Shown piece after piece: positions 7,326-16,407 of a DNA stretch of 43,963 nucleotides. Both the position numbers and the translations under genes were made by a program. Source of the stretch: a virus; IMG/VR virus record IMGVR_UViG_3300028829_006752, positions 1-43,963 of that record; one strand, 5' to 3'. Position 1 is the first letter of the stretch; each line of letters opens with the position of its first letter. The notes under the pieces were generated by a model. The model was not told the DNA's origin. It did not search any database and worked only from the letters and a program-made list of their open reading frames with translations.

Positions 7326-8243
7326 TTAAAGATATTTGATTTTGTACACAAGGGCTACGTTTTTAGGTCTAGTTTCTATATCACCAGTTGACAGGGTGGT
7401 GCTGTATCTGAAGATGTTATTCGTATAATCATCCCCAGATGTATAATCTCCAGTCCCTCCTCCTGTAATTGTACCTTCCGGTACACTATGGGTATGACTC
7501 TTAAATGCATCTGCCTGATAACTACCTAAACTTCTACTAGAAGATTTCCCTCTTATGAATCTATCCCTTAAATCTGGAAGATAAAAGTATGTTGATCCGC
7601 TACCCCAAGTATCACCTATAGCTGCATATAAATTCGCATACGTTGTTTTTGACAGAGATGCCCCATTACATTCCAAATAACCATAGGGCATTGTTGTGGA
7701 AGCATGTGCAGATATATCACCTGTGGGAACATGGAAGTTATTAACTAATTTCCAAGCATTAGAACCATTAGAAATTAACCTCAAACTACCATACGTACCC
7801 ACTATATCAAAGTAAGTTAGATTGTCCAATGTATCTGATCCAGTCCTATAGACTCTTATCTTATTTGTAGAATTAACAGAGCCTGACTCATCAATAATTA
7901 TAATCTCAGAACCCGCTTCAACAGTATTTGCGAGTGGGAGGTAGAAGCTCCTTGGAGCAGACATAGTGCCGTTTTGAGCAACAACTTTATCTGTAGCTAA
8001 AATAGTATAATTTGCATCAGAAACAGTTGTTCTTCTATCAATTCCTAGACTTGTCCTTGCTGCAGCACTATCTGCTGAACCTAAAAAAGTAACAATATCA
8101 GTAGTATATTGATCTGATATTTTAGCAAGCAGTTGAATAATTGAAACTTTTTTATCTACACTTGATTCATTTAAATGCAGATAAGCGGCATCATTAATTG
8201 TTCCTGTTTTAGCCGGTAAGGCTGATATTGAAATGGTTGTCAT
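7326..8243 (-). CDS. Tail fibre protein with phage tail collar domain
   Basis: 305 residues. The N-terminal half is beta-rich and likely attaches to the baseplate. The C-terminal half carries the collar domain: TTMPYGYLECNGASLSKTTY, then LYAAIGDTWGSGSTYFYLPD and LRDRFIRG, as in short tail fibres and Caudovirales collar proteins. It is the probable receptor-binding protein. The start ATG at 8243 is preceded only by A/T bases. Confidence 0.88.
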   Translation of the reverse strand: MTTISISALPAKTGTINDAAYLHLNESSVDKKVSIIQLLAKISDQYTTDIVTFLGSADSAAARTSLGIDRRTTVSDANYTILATDKVVAQNGTMSAPRSFYLPLANTVEAGSEIIIIDESGSVNSTNKIRVYRTGSDTLDNLTYFDIVGTYGSLRLISNGSNAWKLVNNFHVPTGDISAHASTTMPYGYLECNGASLSKTTYANLYAAIGDTWGSGSTYFYLPDLRDRFIRGKSSSRSLGSYQADAFKSHTHSVPEGTITGGGTGDYTSGDDYTNNIFRYSTTLSTGDIETRPKNVALVYKIKYL

Positions 8244-8248
8244 AATTC

Positions 8249-8701
8249 TTAATTAATTTTAAAATTCACACTAAAAGCTTTAATATTTGCCGCTGTTGCA
8301 CCAGAAATAGGAATAGTCCCATTAGCGTCTGGCGTTCCAAAAGTCAAAGTATTATTACTAATTATCTTTGTAGTTCCTGCAGAAGCACTTGGTTTATCAG
8401 CAAAACCCAAAACATAATCATCTAAATTTGTGCTATCAAAAGCAACAATAAATGAAAAATGTCCATCTTTTGTCAATCCTGCTCCAAGTCCAGTTGTAGC
8501 TTCAACTAAATCATTAGTAAAACTACTCCACAGCCCCAATGCATTAAACATAAAATTTAAATGGTTTAATGAAAAATTTCCATCTAAACTTCCATTTTGC
8601 TTAAGTTCGTCTGTTGGCTCTAATTTATTACTTCCACCTTGTCTTGTTTCTATAGCGTCTGCTGCCGCCCACTCAATTATATTTTCTGGTTTTATTGACA
8701 T
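8249..8701 (-). CDS. Tail-fibre-associated structural protein of unknown function
   Basis: 150 residues, no Cys, rich in Ser/Thr/Ala/Gly, beginning MSIKPENIIEWAAADAIETRQGGSNKLEP. The N-terminal IIEWA...GSNK...P pattern is common at the start of phage fibre-related proteins. It lies between the DUF2612-like baseplate gene and the collar-domain fibre, so it probably connects or decorates the fibre. No enzymatic motif. Confidence 0.6.
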   Translation of the reverse strand: MSIKPENIIEWAAADAIETRQGGSNKLEPTDELKQNGSLDGNFSLNHLNFMFNALGLWSSFTNDLVEATTGLGAGLTKDGHFSFIVAFDSTNLDDYVLGFADKPSASAGTTKIISNNTLTFGTPDANGTIPISGATAANIKAFSVNFKIN

Positions 8702-8719
8702 AATATTTTATTTATTAAA

Positions 8720-9472
8720 TTATTGGTAAGCTAAATTTGCCTTTCCACCATCGATTACATTTTGATTGGCATCATAACAGCCTATTGTAGCACCTGTATC
8801 TGTAACAATAGTGTATCCTGTATCAGTTATTAAAGGTAAAGTTTCCACAACTCCAAATGCTCGACCTTCAAAAATTTGTTGCAAACGATCATCTAAGGCT
8901 GAACCTTGGTAATTAGCAACAAATTGTGAACCTGCATCATCAACTAGATTGTATCCTGTATCAGTTATTAAATTAGCCTCTATTGTAGCAACTTCTGTTG
9001 CAATAAATGGAACTTCGCCTACAGAAGCATAAATTAAAACAGATACACCTGCCGCCGATAATTTATCTATTACCGAATGAATATTTAAAGGTAAAGTAGT
9101 GCCATTAGTATAAATAGTGTAAGCCGCTGGTGGATTGTCAGAATAAACAACCTTTGTTGCTTCTGTGATTACTGTTAAAATCTCAACAACGTCTTCTACA
9201 AATCCGCGAGAAGTATTTTTAAAAATTTTAAGAGTAATCGCCGAACGATAATCATCGTCACTTCTTCCTTCTCTTTTTTCCACAACAACGTCCCCTATCA
9301 AATCTAATTGCTTTCCCGAAGCATTGGCAATATTTAAAATTGTTTTAAGATCGGCAAAAACAATATCTAATTCATCAAAGGTTGTTGCCGCAACCTCTAA
9401 AATTTTATTAAAGTTGCTCGATGATTTAAATTGCTCAATATTTAACTGTTTGATAGTATCGTAAATGCTCAT
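8720..9472 (-). CDS. Baseplate protein, DUF2612-like
   Basis: 250 residues. The N-terminal part (ILEVAATTFDELDIVFADLKTILNIANASGKQLDLIGDVV and REGRSDDDYRSAITLKI) matches DUF2612-type baseplate proteins encoded after gpJ. The C-terminal part has an internal duplication, LITDTGYNLVDDAG and LITDTGYTIVTDTG, suggesting a repeated beta element added to the family core. The start overlaps the gpJ stop as TAATG, implying coupled translation. Confidence 0.8.
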   Translation of the reverse strand: MSIYDTIKQLNIEQFKSSSNFNKILEVAATTFDELDIVFADLKTILNIANASGKQLDLIGDVVVEKREGRSDDDYRSAITLKIFKNTSRGFVEDVVEILTVITEATKVVYSDNPPAAYTIYTNGTTLPLNIHSVIDKLSAAGVSVLIYASVGEVPFIATEVATIEANLITDTGYNLVDDAGSQFVANYQGSALDDRLQQIFEGRAFGVVETLPLITDTGYTIVTDTGATIGCYDANQNVIDGGKANLAYQ

Positions 9473-10923
9473 TATAATGTTATAATCATTCTGCTTAAAT
9501 CAAAATTGGGTTTTTGCCGAATTGTGCAATTAATATTACTAGAACCATAGGTGGGTGTTCCGCCTGATGTTGAAGTTGAAGCAATGGTTATTGTAACCGA
9601 ACCAATGCCAGAGATTTCATAAACAGGTTTATAAAATTTTTGTAAAACAATAACATCGCCAATATTAAAATAATCTTGAGCAAACTCTAATAATGCAGCT
9701 TTAATTGCCGCTTCGCCGTCTGCCGGAAAAGCTTCTTCAGTATTATAAGAATCAATAACAACCTTAACCCAAAAATATAAGCTGCTAGGTCTTGAAAATT
9801 TAATATTATGGGGCGTACTTTGTGCATCAATTACCTCAACCGTTACATTGCCATCTGATTTTATTCCCGCAACTTTCATTTGGAATAATTTTTCAGCAAT
9901 ATTTGTATTAGAGCCACCCTCAATAACTGTTTCAAAAGATTTAGCAGCAATTCCGTTTACATCTTCTGTTAGATCATCATTTTCATACACTCTACAATAA
10001 CTAGTTCCCGGAACTTCATTTAATAATTTTGCTCTAATAGCATCAACAAAATTAAATCCTGCAACAGCTATATCTTGTTGAGTTCTTAATCTTAATTCTT
10101 GTGTACCTTCAATTGCTCTTCCCGCTTCTCCTGCATAATAATTTAAAACAGATATTGAATCTAAGCCAGCTAAAGATTCAGAAATTTCATTTATTGTTTC
10201 AGCGGCAACTTCATTCACTCCTACTTCTAACGCTTGAACTTCAATTGCCGATTGAACTTTGCCAACAGTTAATTTTGAATCGCCAGCAATATCATAAAGA
10301 TCATTTTTATCAGTAGCTTCAATAGTCATCAAGCCACTACCTTCATTGGTCACAGTTAAACCAATAGCAGCCCCCTCAACAACGCCCTTTAATCCTGCAA
10401 CAATTTCATCAGCTGTAGCTGTTCCATCTGAAACATAAGAATAGGAATTGCCATCAATATAAAAGCGGTAAGTAGCATTATCAGTTACAGTTGAAGCTGT
10501 AAATTGAATCCAATTACAAGCACCTTGAGTTATAAAACCACTGTTAAGAGTTTTAAATATTAATTCTGTTGAAGATTGTTTTACTTGAGTATTAAGAGGA
10601 ATTAAAGTAGCATTATCACCTTTAAAACTTACGCTTGCTGTAGAAGCAGAAGCACCTTTTTTATTAATTCCGACCAATGAAACTGCATTTTCTAAGGGAA
10701 CTCCTGAAGCAGAATTTCTATTTAATGAATTGTAAGTATCTTCTGCAGTTTGCCATAAAGAGTCAGACATAGCACCAATTAAACCTATTATAATGGAATT
10801 TGGCGAATCTTCGCTTAAATCCGAATCTTGACCAAATTTATCTTTCCATGATATTTCCAAATCATCTATGATTTGTTGATTGGTCTTTCTAATAAAACCA
10901 CTGGAAGTTACGCCGTAAGACAT
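9472..10923 (-). CDS. Baseplate wedge protein, gpJ-like
   Basis: Baseplate J family protein of 483 residues. The N-terminal signature GFIRKTNQQIIDDLEISWKD is followed by SPNSIIIGLIGAMSDSLWQTAEDTYNS, then a middle beta domain and the J-core with TQELRLR...VPGTSYCRVYEND. The frame is open 54 bases further upstream (to 10977), but MSYGVTSSGF at 10923 is the better start because homologues begin there and the extra residues are low-complexity aromatic. It joins wedges to the hub in contractile tails. Confidence 0.9.
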   Translation of the reverse strand: MSYGVTSSGFIRKTNQQIIDDLEISWKDKFGQDSDLSEDSPNSIIIGLIGAMSDSLWQTAEDTYNSLNRNSASGVPLENAVSLVGINKKGASASTASVSFKGDNATLIPLNTQVKQSSTELIFKTLNSGFITQGACNWIQFTASTVTDNATYRFYIDGNSYSYVSDGTATADEIVAGLKGVVEGAAIGLTVTNEGSGLMTIEATDKNDLYDIAGDSKLTVGKVQSAIEVQALEVGVNEVAAETINEISESLAGLDSISVLNYYAGEAGRAIEGTQELRLRTQQDIAVAGFNFVDAIRAKLLNEVPGTSYCRVYENDDLTEDVNGIAAKSFETVIEGGSNTNIAEKLFQMKVAGIKSDGNVTVEVIDAQSTPHNIKFSRPSSLYFWVKVVIDSYNTEEAFPADGEAAIKAALLEFAQDYFNIGDVIVLQKFYKPVYEISGIGSVTITIASTSTSGGTPTYGSSNINCTIRQKPNFDLSRMIITL

Positions 10924-10966
10924 ATTTTCAAAAAACCATTTATTAGAATAATATAATACATAATTA

Positions 10967-11338
10967 TTAAAGTACAATAAAATTATTTAGTATTACTGTG
11001 TTGCTAACTGAAGTAATGCTAAAGGCATATAATATTTGCCTGTTACTCGCGTTATAATCAACAGAACTTTCTATAACAGACTTCACGCCCTCAATATCTA
11101 ACAACTGTTCTCTAAAAATACTTTCTAAAATATTTAAATCAATATTCTTAGTACCTAGTATATTTTCAAAATATGGAAGCCCATGTTCTGAATTTAAAAA
11201 CCATTCGTCTTTAAAAAATTTAAGTCTAATTTTTATTCTTTGTAATATTTCTTGATTTGTATTTGCACCAGTTAAAATAGTCAACCTATTTTTGGTAAAA
11301 TATAAATCATTTTCAGAATTTAACGCTAATGTACTCAT
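10967..11338 (-). CDS. Baseplate wedge protein, gp25/gpW-like
   Basis: 123 residues, the usual size of the T4 gp25/P2 gpW fold. Core: TNQEILQRIKIRLKFFKDEWFLNSEHGLPYFENILG, with conserved Gly-Pro-Tyr and a following helix ending in the EGVKSVIES strand. It lies just upstream of gpJ, as in most contractile phages. It starts sheath polymerisation on the baseplate. Confidence 0.85.
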   Translation of the reverse strand: MSTLALNSENDLYFTKNRLTILTGANTNQEILQRIKIRLKFFKDEWFLNSEHGLPYFENILGTKNIDLNILESIFREQLLDIEGVKSVIESSVDYNASNRQILYAFSITSVSNTVILNNFIVL

Positions 11339-11351
11339 GATTCTATTATAA

Positions 11352-12032
11352 TTAAGTTACTATCCCCGAAGTTCCACCCCCCGGCGTAACTCCTATATGG
11401 GTATGAATTGCAAAGTCTTTTCCTCCAATTGAAGCTGTAGCTCCCTTTAATTCCGAAGTTGCCTCAACATTGGACGCCGTTAATTTACCTGATATTGTAA
11501 CATCTCCGGTAATGTCAACACTTCCTGTAATATTTATATTTGGAAATGTAATATTTCCTTCTGTTCCGTTAATATCGATAACACCTGAAGGTTTTAATTT
11601 TACTTCCGATCCATCATATTTAATAAGCAAATCTGTGTTATTGGCAGCCGGTGAATTAGTTCCAAAATCTCTTAATCCTATATGTGCAACAGCGTCTGTC
11701 AGATTATTTTGCCTAGGATCGTCTGGCGTGACCTGATTACCATTTTGTAACCATTCTTCTAAACTTTTTTCAGCAAATACCAACAAAACCTTATCACCAA
11801 TATTAACGGGAAAAGTAATTGAAGCACCACCAGAAGCGGGTTGAATAACGGGAACATTGAAAATAGCTGGTAATTTTACAACTTCACCATCATTATATTT
11901 TTGATTTAAAGATGGTTGAACCTTTGCTCTTTGCTTTGAATAATCATATTCTAATATTTTACCCGGCATACATATATGTATATCAGCAATTTTATTAGAA
12001 ATAATAATATTTAATAGTTCTGTTTTATTCAT
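11352..12032 (-). CDS. Baseplate central spike protein, Gp138/gpV-like
   Basis: 226 residues. The N-terminal OB domain (YDYSKQRAKVQPSLNQKY, IFNVPVIQPASGGASITFP and GDKVLLVF) is the Gp138 N-terminal or gpV-type fold. A beta-helical stem follows with regular NITG-SVDITGDVTISGKL repeats and a C-terminal HTHIGVTPGGGTSG tip, typical of a membrane-piercing needle. The start overlaps the hub gene stop by four bases (ATGA). Confidence 0.87.
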   Translation of the reverse strand: MNKTELLNIIISNKIADIHICMPGKILEYDYSKQRAKVQPSLNQKYNDGEVVKLPAIFNVPVIQPASGGASITFPVNIGDKVLLVFAEKSLEEWLQNGNQVTPDDPRQNNLTDAVAHIGLRDFGTNSPAANNTDLLIKYDGSEVKLKPSGVIDINGTEGNITFPNINITGSVDITGDVTISGKLTASNVEATSELKGATASIGGKDFAIHTHIGVTPGGGTSGIVT

Positions 12033-12877
12033 TTTTCTATTGCTTTAATTTCAGCAGACCAATTATTATCATGAGTGTCTCCAACAAATTTTACTGCTTT
12101 TACTAAAAAAGTTCCATTAACATTAGAACTTTCAACTTTTATTAAATTTTTAGGTTGAATAGACGGTATTATTAAGCATCTAATTTTCCAACCATCAGTT
12201 GATTTATTGTTTTTGATTTTAGTTTTAACTAACTCTTCTTTAAATCTTTCAGGCTTACCAATCAAGCCTGTAGAAGGCGATAAAAATTGTGATAATATTG
12301 TCTTATCAGACTCATTTGGTTTAGTTATTATTAAAACATTATTTACAATTGTCCATTCATGCCCTATTCTTGCTAAAACAATATCTAAGGCACTACCAGG
12401 CGACCCTATAAAAGAAAAGCCTTGTTTATAGGAATAATTGGGAAGTGAAGAATAGTCTCCCTTTGCTAAATTTAACTCACCTACAATCTTTTCAAGTATT
12501 TGCCTTGTAGTCGATTCTGGTGAAAAAGATAAAGTAATTTTTTTACTCGACAAAGGTATGTATCCATCTTTACAGACAACTCTAGTAATGATATCAGTGC
12601 CATTATATTCATCTTTGTGTTCAACCACATTCCCAATGAATAAAGTGCTTAATTCTGCTCCATCGTATCCTATTTTTAATATTACCGATGTATCTTTTTT
12701 TTCTAACAAACCTTTTGTCTCTTCGGAGATATTGTAAATATTAATTTTTCCTGTGTTCGTCTCTTTATTGTCATCCATATCTATATCAAAAGACACTCTA
12801 ACGCCTTCTAACAGCCTGCCCGTAAAACCTAGTTTTCCAATTAGAACCTGTGCTTTTCTTTTAAATAATCTACTCAT
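12029..12877 (-). CDS. Baseplate hub protein, gp27/gp44-like
   Basis: 282 residues. The N-terminal segment FDIDMDDNKETNTGKINIYNIS, with LKIGYDGAELSTLFIGNV, is typical of hub proteins in small contractile phages. The middle has SPGSALDIVLARIGHEWTI. Forms the trimeric hub that carries the spike. Family placement is by pattern and by position between the plug and spike genes. Confidence 0.78.
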   Translation of the reverse strand: MSRLFKRKAQVLIGKLGFTGRLLEGVRVSFDIDMDDNKETNTGKINIYNISEETKGLLEKKDTSVILKIGYDGAELSTLFIGNVVEHKDEYNGTDIITRVVCKDGYIPLSSKKITLSFSPESTTRQILEKIVGELNLAKGDYSSLPNYSYKQGFSFIGSPGSALDIVLARIGHEWTIVNNVLIITKPNESDKTILSQFLSPSTGLIGKPERFKEELVKTKIKNNKSTDGWKIRCLIIPSIQPKNLIKVESSNVNGTFLVKAVKFVGDTHDNNWSAEIKAIEK

Positions 12878-12879
12878 AA

Positions 12880-13209
12880 TTATATTGTTTCAATTTCTGC
12901 TTGAGTAAGATATAATAATTTTGCCTCACCAGATGAAAAAGATGTTCTATCTATAGAGGTACTTTTATTGGAAATTTCACAATAAAAATCTCCTATAGGC
13001 AAAGAATCGTTTTTGTGAGAAAACAACAAAGGGTAATTGGCAACAAGTTTTATTCCCGCTAACACAAGATTGTCATTGTTATCATAAATAGCCATAGACC
13101 AACAATCACCTCCAGTATTATACTGAAAGCTTAATTTATAAACAACACTTTCCAATTCAATAATCAATGTATGATTTGGATTATTTTTTATTGGTATTAT
13201 TATAGCCAT
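12880..13209 (-). CDS. Baseplate plug-like protein
   Basis: 109 residues, all beta. YKLSFQYNTGGDCWSMAIYD, ending in a conserved-looking LLYLTQAEIE, is the pattern of the small plug-type baseplate protein found between the Dit-like and hub genes in contractile tails. Probably sits at the end of the tube. No catalytic residues expected. Confidence 0.72.
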   Translation of the reverse strand: MAIIIPIKNNPNHTLIIELESVVYKLSFQYNTGGDCWSMAIYDNNDNLVLAGIKLVANYPLLFSHKNDSLPIGDFYCEISNKSTSIDRTSFSSGEAKLLYLTQAEIETI

Positions 13210-13213
13210 AATT

Positions 13214-13810
13214 TTAAAATAATGATTTTACAAATTGACCCAATGTAATTTTAGCAGGAGGAGTGAACGACTTTTTTTCGCCAACTTGCCTTCCAAAACT
13301 ACTTTCCTTTTTAGCAGTATCAGTCTTGATTTTTGAATTATCAAGACTAACTAATTGGCTCGAGACTATTCTAACCTCTTTAAAAATTGTAGCAAATCTC
13401 AAACTTTCTCCATCGCTCACATCACCTAGTATATCTAAGTTTGTCATCACCATATTGGGATAACTTTTAAATTTCATTACTAGAGTTATCGGCTCTTTCT
13501 CGTTTTTTATTCTATACAATTCATCGTGGGCGTCTTTTAATCTATTTGGAATACTGCCCTTAGCTAAAGTTGTTAATTGTGATATTTTAGAGTTTTTCAA
13601 TGAAAACTTACTAATTATCCCTGTCATACTTATTTCAGTGGGTTCATCTTTAGCATCGTCGGTATTAAATCCTCCTTCGACAAGGTTATTTGTTAAGGAA
13701 ACTCTTTCAGATATATTCCTTGTAGACACAATATCGATTTCCAACTTACCAATTTTCTGACCAAAGGGTTCTTTAAATATTATTGCCGCAGCATCCGTTA
13801 TAAAACTCAT
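13214..13810 (-). CDS. Dit-like tail/baseplate protein
   Basis: 198 residues. The N-terminal domain IDIVSTRNISERVSLTNNLVEGG, with ISMTGIISKFS, has the pattern of Dit-like phage tail proteins. The C-terminal tail is basic and disordered. It overlaps the tape-measure stop by four bases. Position between the tape measure and plug/hub genes supports a tail-tip ring. Confidence 0.7.
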   Translation of the reverse strand: MSFITDAAAIIFKEPFGQKIGKLEIDIVSTRNISERVSLTNNLVEGGFNTDDAKDEPTEISMTGIISKFSLKNSKISQLTTLAKGSIPNRLKDAHDELYRIKNEKEPITLVMKFKSYPNMVMTNLDILGDVSDGESLRFATIFKEVRIVSSQLVSLDNSKIKTDTAKKESSFGRQVGEKKSFTPPAKITLGQFVKSLF

Positions 13811-15306
13811 TGTATTCCCAATTCAATATACGTTTGTCTATTTTCTTCTGCCAACGCTTGCTTAATAGCACCTTTAATGCTCGCAGAGTCAGCTCCCGAC
13901 ATTCCAGCGGGAATATTTACAGTAAGATTATTATTTACTGTTTTTTGATTATTAGCAGGTGAGTTATTTCTTCCACCAGATAAAAAGCTATCTGGTAATA
14001 GATCTCTTTGTGCTAAAAAATTATTAAAAGCTCCTACAGCACCACTAATGCTTGAACCCATACCTTCAACTAAAGATTTCGAATTTTCTGGACTTTCTTG
14101 AAATTTTTTCAATATACCGCCAAACGAAATTTTAGAAAGCCAATCGAACGAAATTTTAGATAGCCACTGGAAGGCTTTATCAAATAAACTAACTATTTCT
14201 TTCCAATAAACAATTATTGAAATGGTTGAGGCAATAAAAAGCCCAAGAGGGTTTGCCGCCAAAATAGCACTAAACCTGCCAAATTGCACAGCAATTGCCA
14301 CTATAGGTCCTATTAAAAGCTTGAGTCCTGACGCAGCAAGGCGAAATACTTTACCCATTGTACCCAAAACAAGTAATAATGGACCTATAACGGCTAAAAA
14401 TGTTCCTATCGTTAATATCACACTCTTTCCGCTCTCATCTAAACGAGCAAAATTATCACTAACTTTGATTAGCCATGCAGCAAAGCCTTCCATTTTATCA
14501 TTAATCTTAAATGTTTCGTCCATTCCTAGACCAACATTTTTTCTTAACATAAAAAAAGCATTACCAATTTTATTAGCATTTGCTCGAATTGTTTTAGAGC
14601 CTTTATCAATTGCAGCACCATATTTTTTATCAATAGTATCGGCAACTTTTGATAATACATCAGAAGTAACCTCGCCTTGCTCCATCATCTTAAACAATTG
14701 TTCGGTACTTACACCTATTGCTTCGGCAAATAAACCAACAGCCCCAGGAACTGCATCACCTAGTTGTAATTTCAACTCTTCGGACATTACACGCCCCTTT
14801 GATTGCATTTGCTCTAAGGCTCTAATCACTCTATCAAGATCGTTCGTTGTTAAGCCCAAACCAGATGATAATCCTAAAAATGATTTCATTACTTTTCTAT
14901 TGGTTTCCAAGCTATCTTTTGAGGCTGCTAAATATCTTGTATAAGGCTTAATTGAAGCACTAAAGGAAACGCCCAATTCATCTGTGATTTTCTTTAAATA
15001 TTCCATTTCGTCTGAAACGGCTTGCTCAATAGGTAAACCAGTCTCAAATTTAGATAATACCGATGTCAACGAGGCTTCTAATGATTGAATGTCAGCGGCA
15101 GCCTTAAGTGAAGCACCGCCCAAGCCTAGTAAGGGGAGCGAAACGATTAATCCCAATTCTCTTCCCAGCCTTGTAAAAGATTCACTTGTTGAACTTAAAA
15201 ATTTAACTGTATGTTGTAACTTAGCATCAACTTTATTTAAGGCAGTTACTACTGGTCGAGAATTTGCTTGAAAAGTTACTATTAATTCGTTAAGACTTGT
15301 AGCCAT
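13807..15306 (-). CDS. Tape measure protein (short)
   Basis: 499 residues. Contains the tape-measure domain: SLEASLTSVLSK, then LGLTTNDLDRVIRALEQMQSKG and SEELKLQLGDAVPGA. Two hydrophobic segments follow near residues 295-360 (VILTIGTFLAVIGPLLLVLG; FIASTISIIVYW). It sets tail length, and its small size predicts a short contractile tail. The start ATG shares one base with the stop of the -1 frameshift product (TAATG at 15308-15304), evidence that the shifted frame is translated. Confidence 0.9.
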   Translation of the reverse strand: MATSLNELIVTFQANSRPVVTALNKVDAKLQHTVKFLSSTSESFTRLGRELGLIVSLPLLGLGGASLKAAADIQSLEASLTSVLSKFETGLPIEQAVSDEMEYLKKITDELGVSFSASIKPYTRYLAASKDSLETNRKVMKSFLGLSSGLGLTTNDLDRVIRALEQMQSKGRVMSEELKLQLGDAVPGAVGLFAEAIGVSTEQLFKMMEQGEVTSDVLSKVADTIDKKYGAAIDKGSKTIRANANKIGNAFFMLRKNVGLGMDETFKINDKMEGFAAWLIKVSDNFARLDESGKSVILTIGTFLAVIGPLLLVLGTMGKVFRLAASGLKLLIGPIVAIAVQFGRFSAILAANPLGLFIASTISIIVYWKEIVSLFDKAFQWLSKISFDWLSKISFGGILKKFQESPENSKSLVEGMGSSISGAVGAFNNFLAQRDLLPDSFLSGGRNNSPANNQKTVNNNLTVNIPAGMSGADSASIKGAIKQALAEENRQTYIELGIQ

Positions 15307-15940
15307 TATCCTTCTTTTTTATTAAATTCAAATTCCTGTTGTTCTTTTTCTAAATGTGATCTAAAATCTAAGATCGCATTCATTTTTAAAGTGTCAATAA
15401 AATTTAGATTTTCTATTTCGGAGTATGTTATAACTTTATCTAATATCAATCTCCATACGAACATTTCATCTAAAATTTCAGAATCTAGTAATTTTATTAA
15501 CTCTTCTTTACGCCTTTCAAAGCTTCCATAATTGCTGTTTCCATCGGTGCTAACATTGGAATTTTCTTTACTAATATTGAAATTATATTTAGAGAAAAAA
15601 AACCATTGTGTTCTAAAACTTCTATTGCAAGTTCTATGGGACCATCTAGATTATCTTCAAAAACTGCATTGAAAGCTTTCTGATTATCTAAACCACCAAT
15701 CTCCATAGCCGAACAATTTTTAAATAGCTTTAAAAAGATTTCTGAAGGAATTTCATAAACCAATCCGGCAACAGCTTTTAAAATATTAGCCGAGTTTTCA
15801 CCAAATGAAATATCGTCGCCAACTTGTTTTTTAATGCTTTCAATTAATTCTTTTCTTAGCTTCAAAGCTTCGAAGGCGTTGAATTGGATAATGTTAATTT
15901 GATTTTTACCAATTTGCACTGTTTTTGTTTTAAGAGCCAT
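15306..15940 (-). CDS. Tail assembly chaperone, -1 frameshift (GT-type) product
   Basis: Predicted 211-residue fusion. Codons 1-115 are read in the frame starting at 15940, then a -1 slip on T_TTT_TTT (15602-15596) continues as FSKYNFNISKENSN... to a stop at 15308-15306. The shifted frame stays open for 96 codons. It reads as ordinary protein with charged helices (FERRKEELIKLLDSEILDEM; LEKEQQEFEF) and ends exactly on the tape-measure start. Location between tube and tape-measure genes is where lambda-type G/GT chaperones are encoded. Frameshift efficiency cannot be judged here. Confidence 0.78.
15497..15940 (-). CDS. Tail assembly chaperone, unshifted (G-type) product
   Basis: 147 residues, mainly helical, beginning MALKTKTVQIGKNQINIIQF with FNAFEALKLRKELIESI. 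After the slip site the zero frame continues 32 more codons, ending ALKGVKKS. It binds the tape measure before tube assembly. The unshifted form is expected to be the major product. Confidence 0.82.
   Translation of the reverse strand: MALKTKTVQIGKNQINIIQFNAFEALKLRKELIESIKKQVGDDISFGENSANILKAVAGLVYEIPSEIFLKLFKNCSAMEIGGLDNQKAFNAVFEDNLDGPIELAIEVLEHNGFFSLNIISILVKKIPMLAPMETAIMEALKGVKKS
15596..15602 (-). promoter_or_regulatory. Slippery heptamer for -1 programmed ribosomal frameshifting
   Basis: On the minus strand, GGT TTT TTT TCT gives the canonical X_XXY_YYZ heptamer T_TTT_TTT within an eight-T run (15595-15602). Slipping one base back opens a 96-codon frame to the tape-measure start. No strong downstream stem-loop was identified by eye. 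Confidence 0.75.
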
Positions 15941-15954
15941 ATTATTTTAATTAA

Positions 15955-16386
15955 TTATTCGTTTCCCGCTAGATTAACAACATAGTCTGAACCTGTTTTT
16001 ATCATCCATTCTCGCTGTTTAGCTTCAGTTCCAAAAGAAATAGTCGGATTTCTAACGATCCAAGCAGCCTTTGCACCAATTAAGGTTGCTCCCGAACTAT
16101 CCACTAATAGCAAAGGAAGAACAAGGCTTGCAGCTCTATCAGAATTGTGTATACCTGACAAAACCTGATTCGTTGGCGATGTTTGTCTTAGTCTGCATAT
16201 TACATTTAAAAAATTTGCATTATTTTTAATTCTATCGATGCCACCATCTGCACCACCAACAGAGCTAAAGGCATCATTTTCCTCTGAAATTTCAATGGCG
16301 TCACCCTCGGCAAAGCCTGTAATGTGAAATGTACCAAAAATAAGGCTTAATTTTCTAAAATCGAATGTTCCTATATTGTTTGCCAT
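15955..16386 (-). CDS. Tail tube protein, DUF3277-like
   Basis: 143 residues starting MANNIGTFDFRKLSLIFG. GFAEGDAIEISEENDAFSSV, then GADGGIDRIKN, is the hallmark of the DUF3277 tube family. It is encoded directly after the sheath. Forms hexameric rings of the inner tail tube. Confidence 0.88.
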   Translation of the reverse strand: MANNIGTFDFRKLSLIFGTFHITGFAEGDAIEISEENDAFSSVGGADGGIDRIKNNANFLNVICRLRQTSPTNQVLSGIHNSDRAASLVLPLLLVDSSGATLIGAKAAWIVRNPTISFGTEAKQREWMIKTGSDYVVNLAGNE

Positions 16387-16407
16387 AATATTATTTAAAT
16401 TAAATTA

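Noticed and set aside
15595-15602. Sequencing error in the T8 run as sole explanation of the split chaperone
   Set aside because: Both frames continue as protein-like sequence for many codons past the run, and the shifted frame ends precisely on the tape-measure start; still worth checking in reads.
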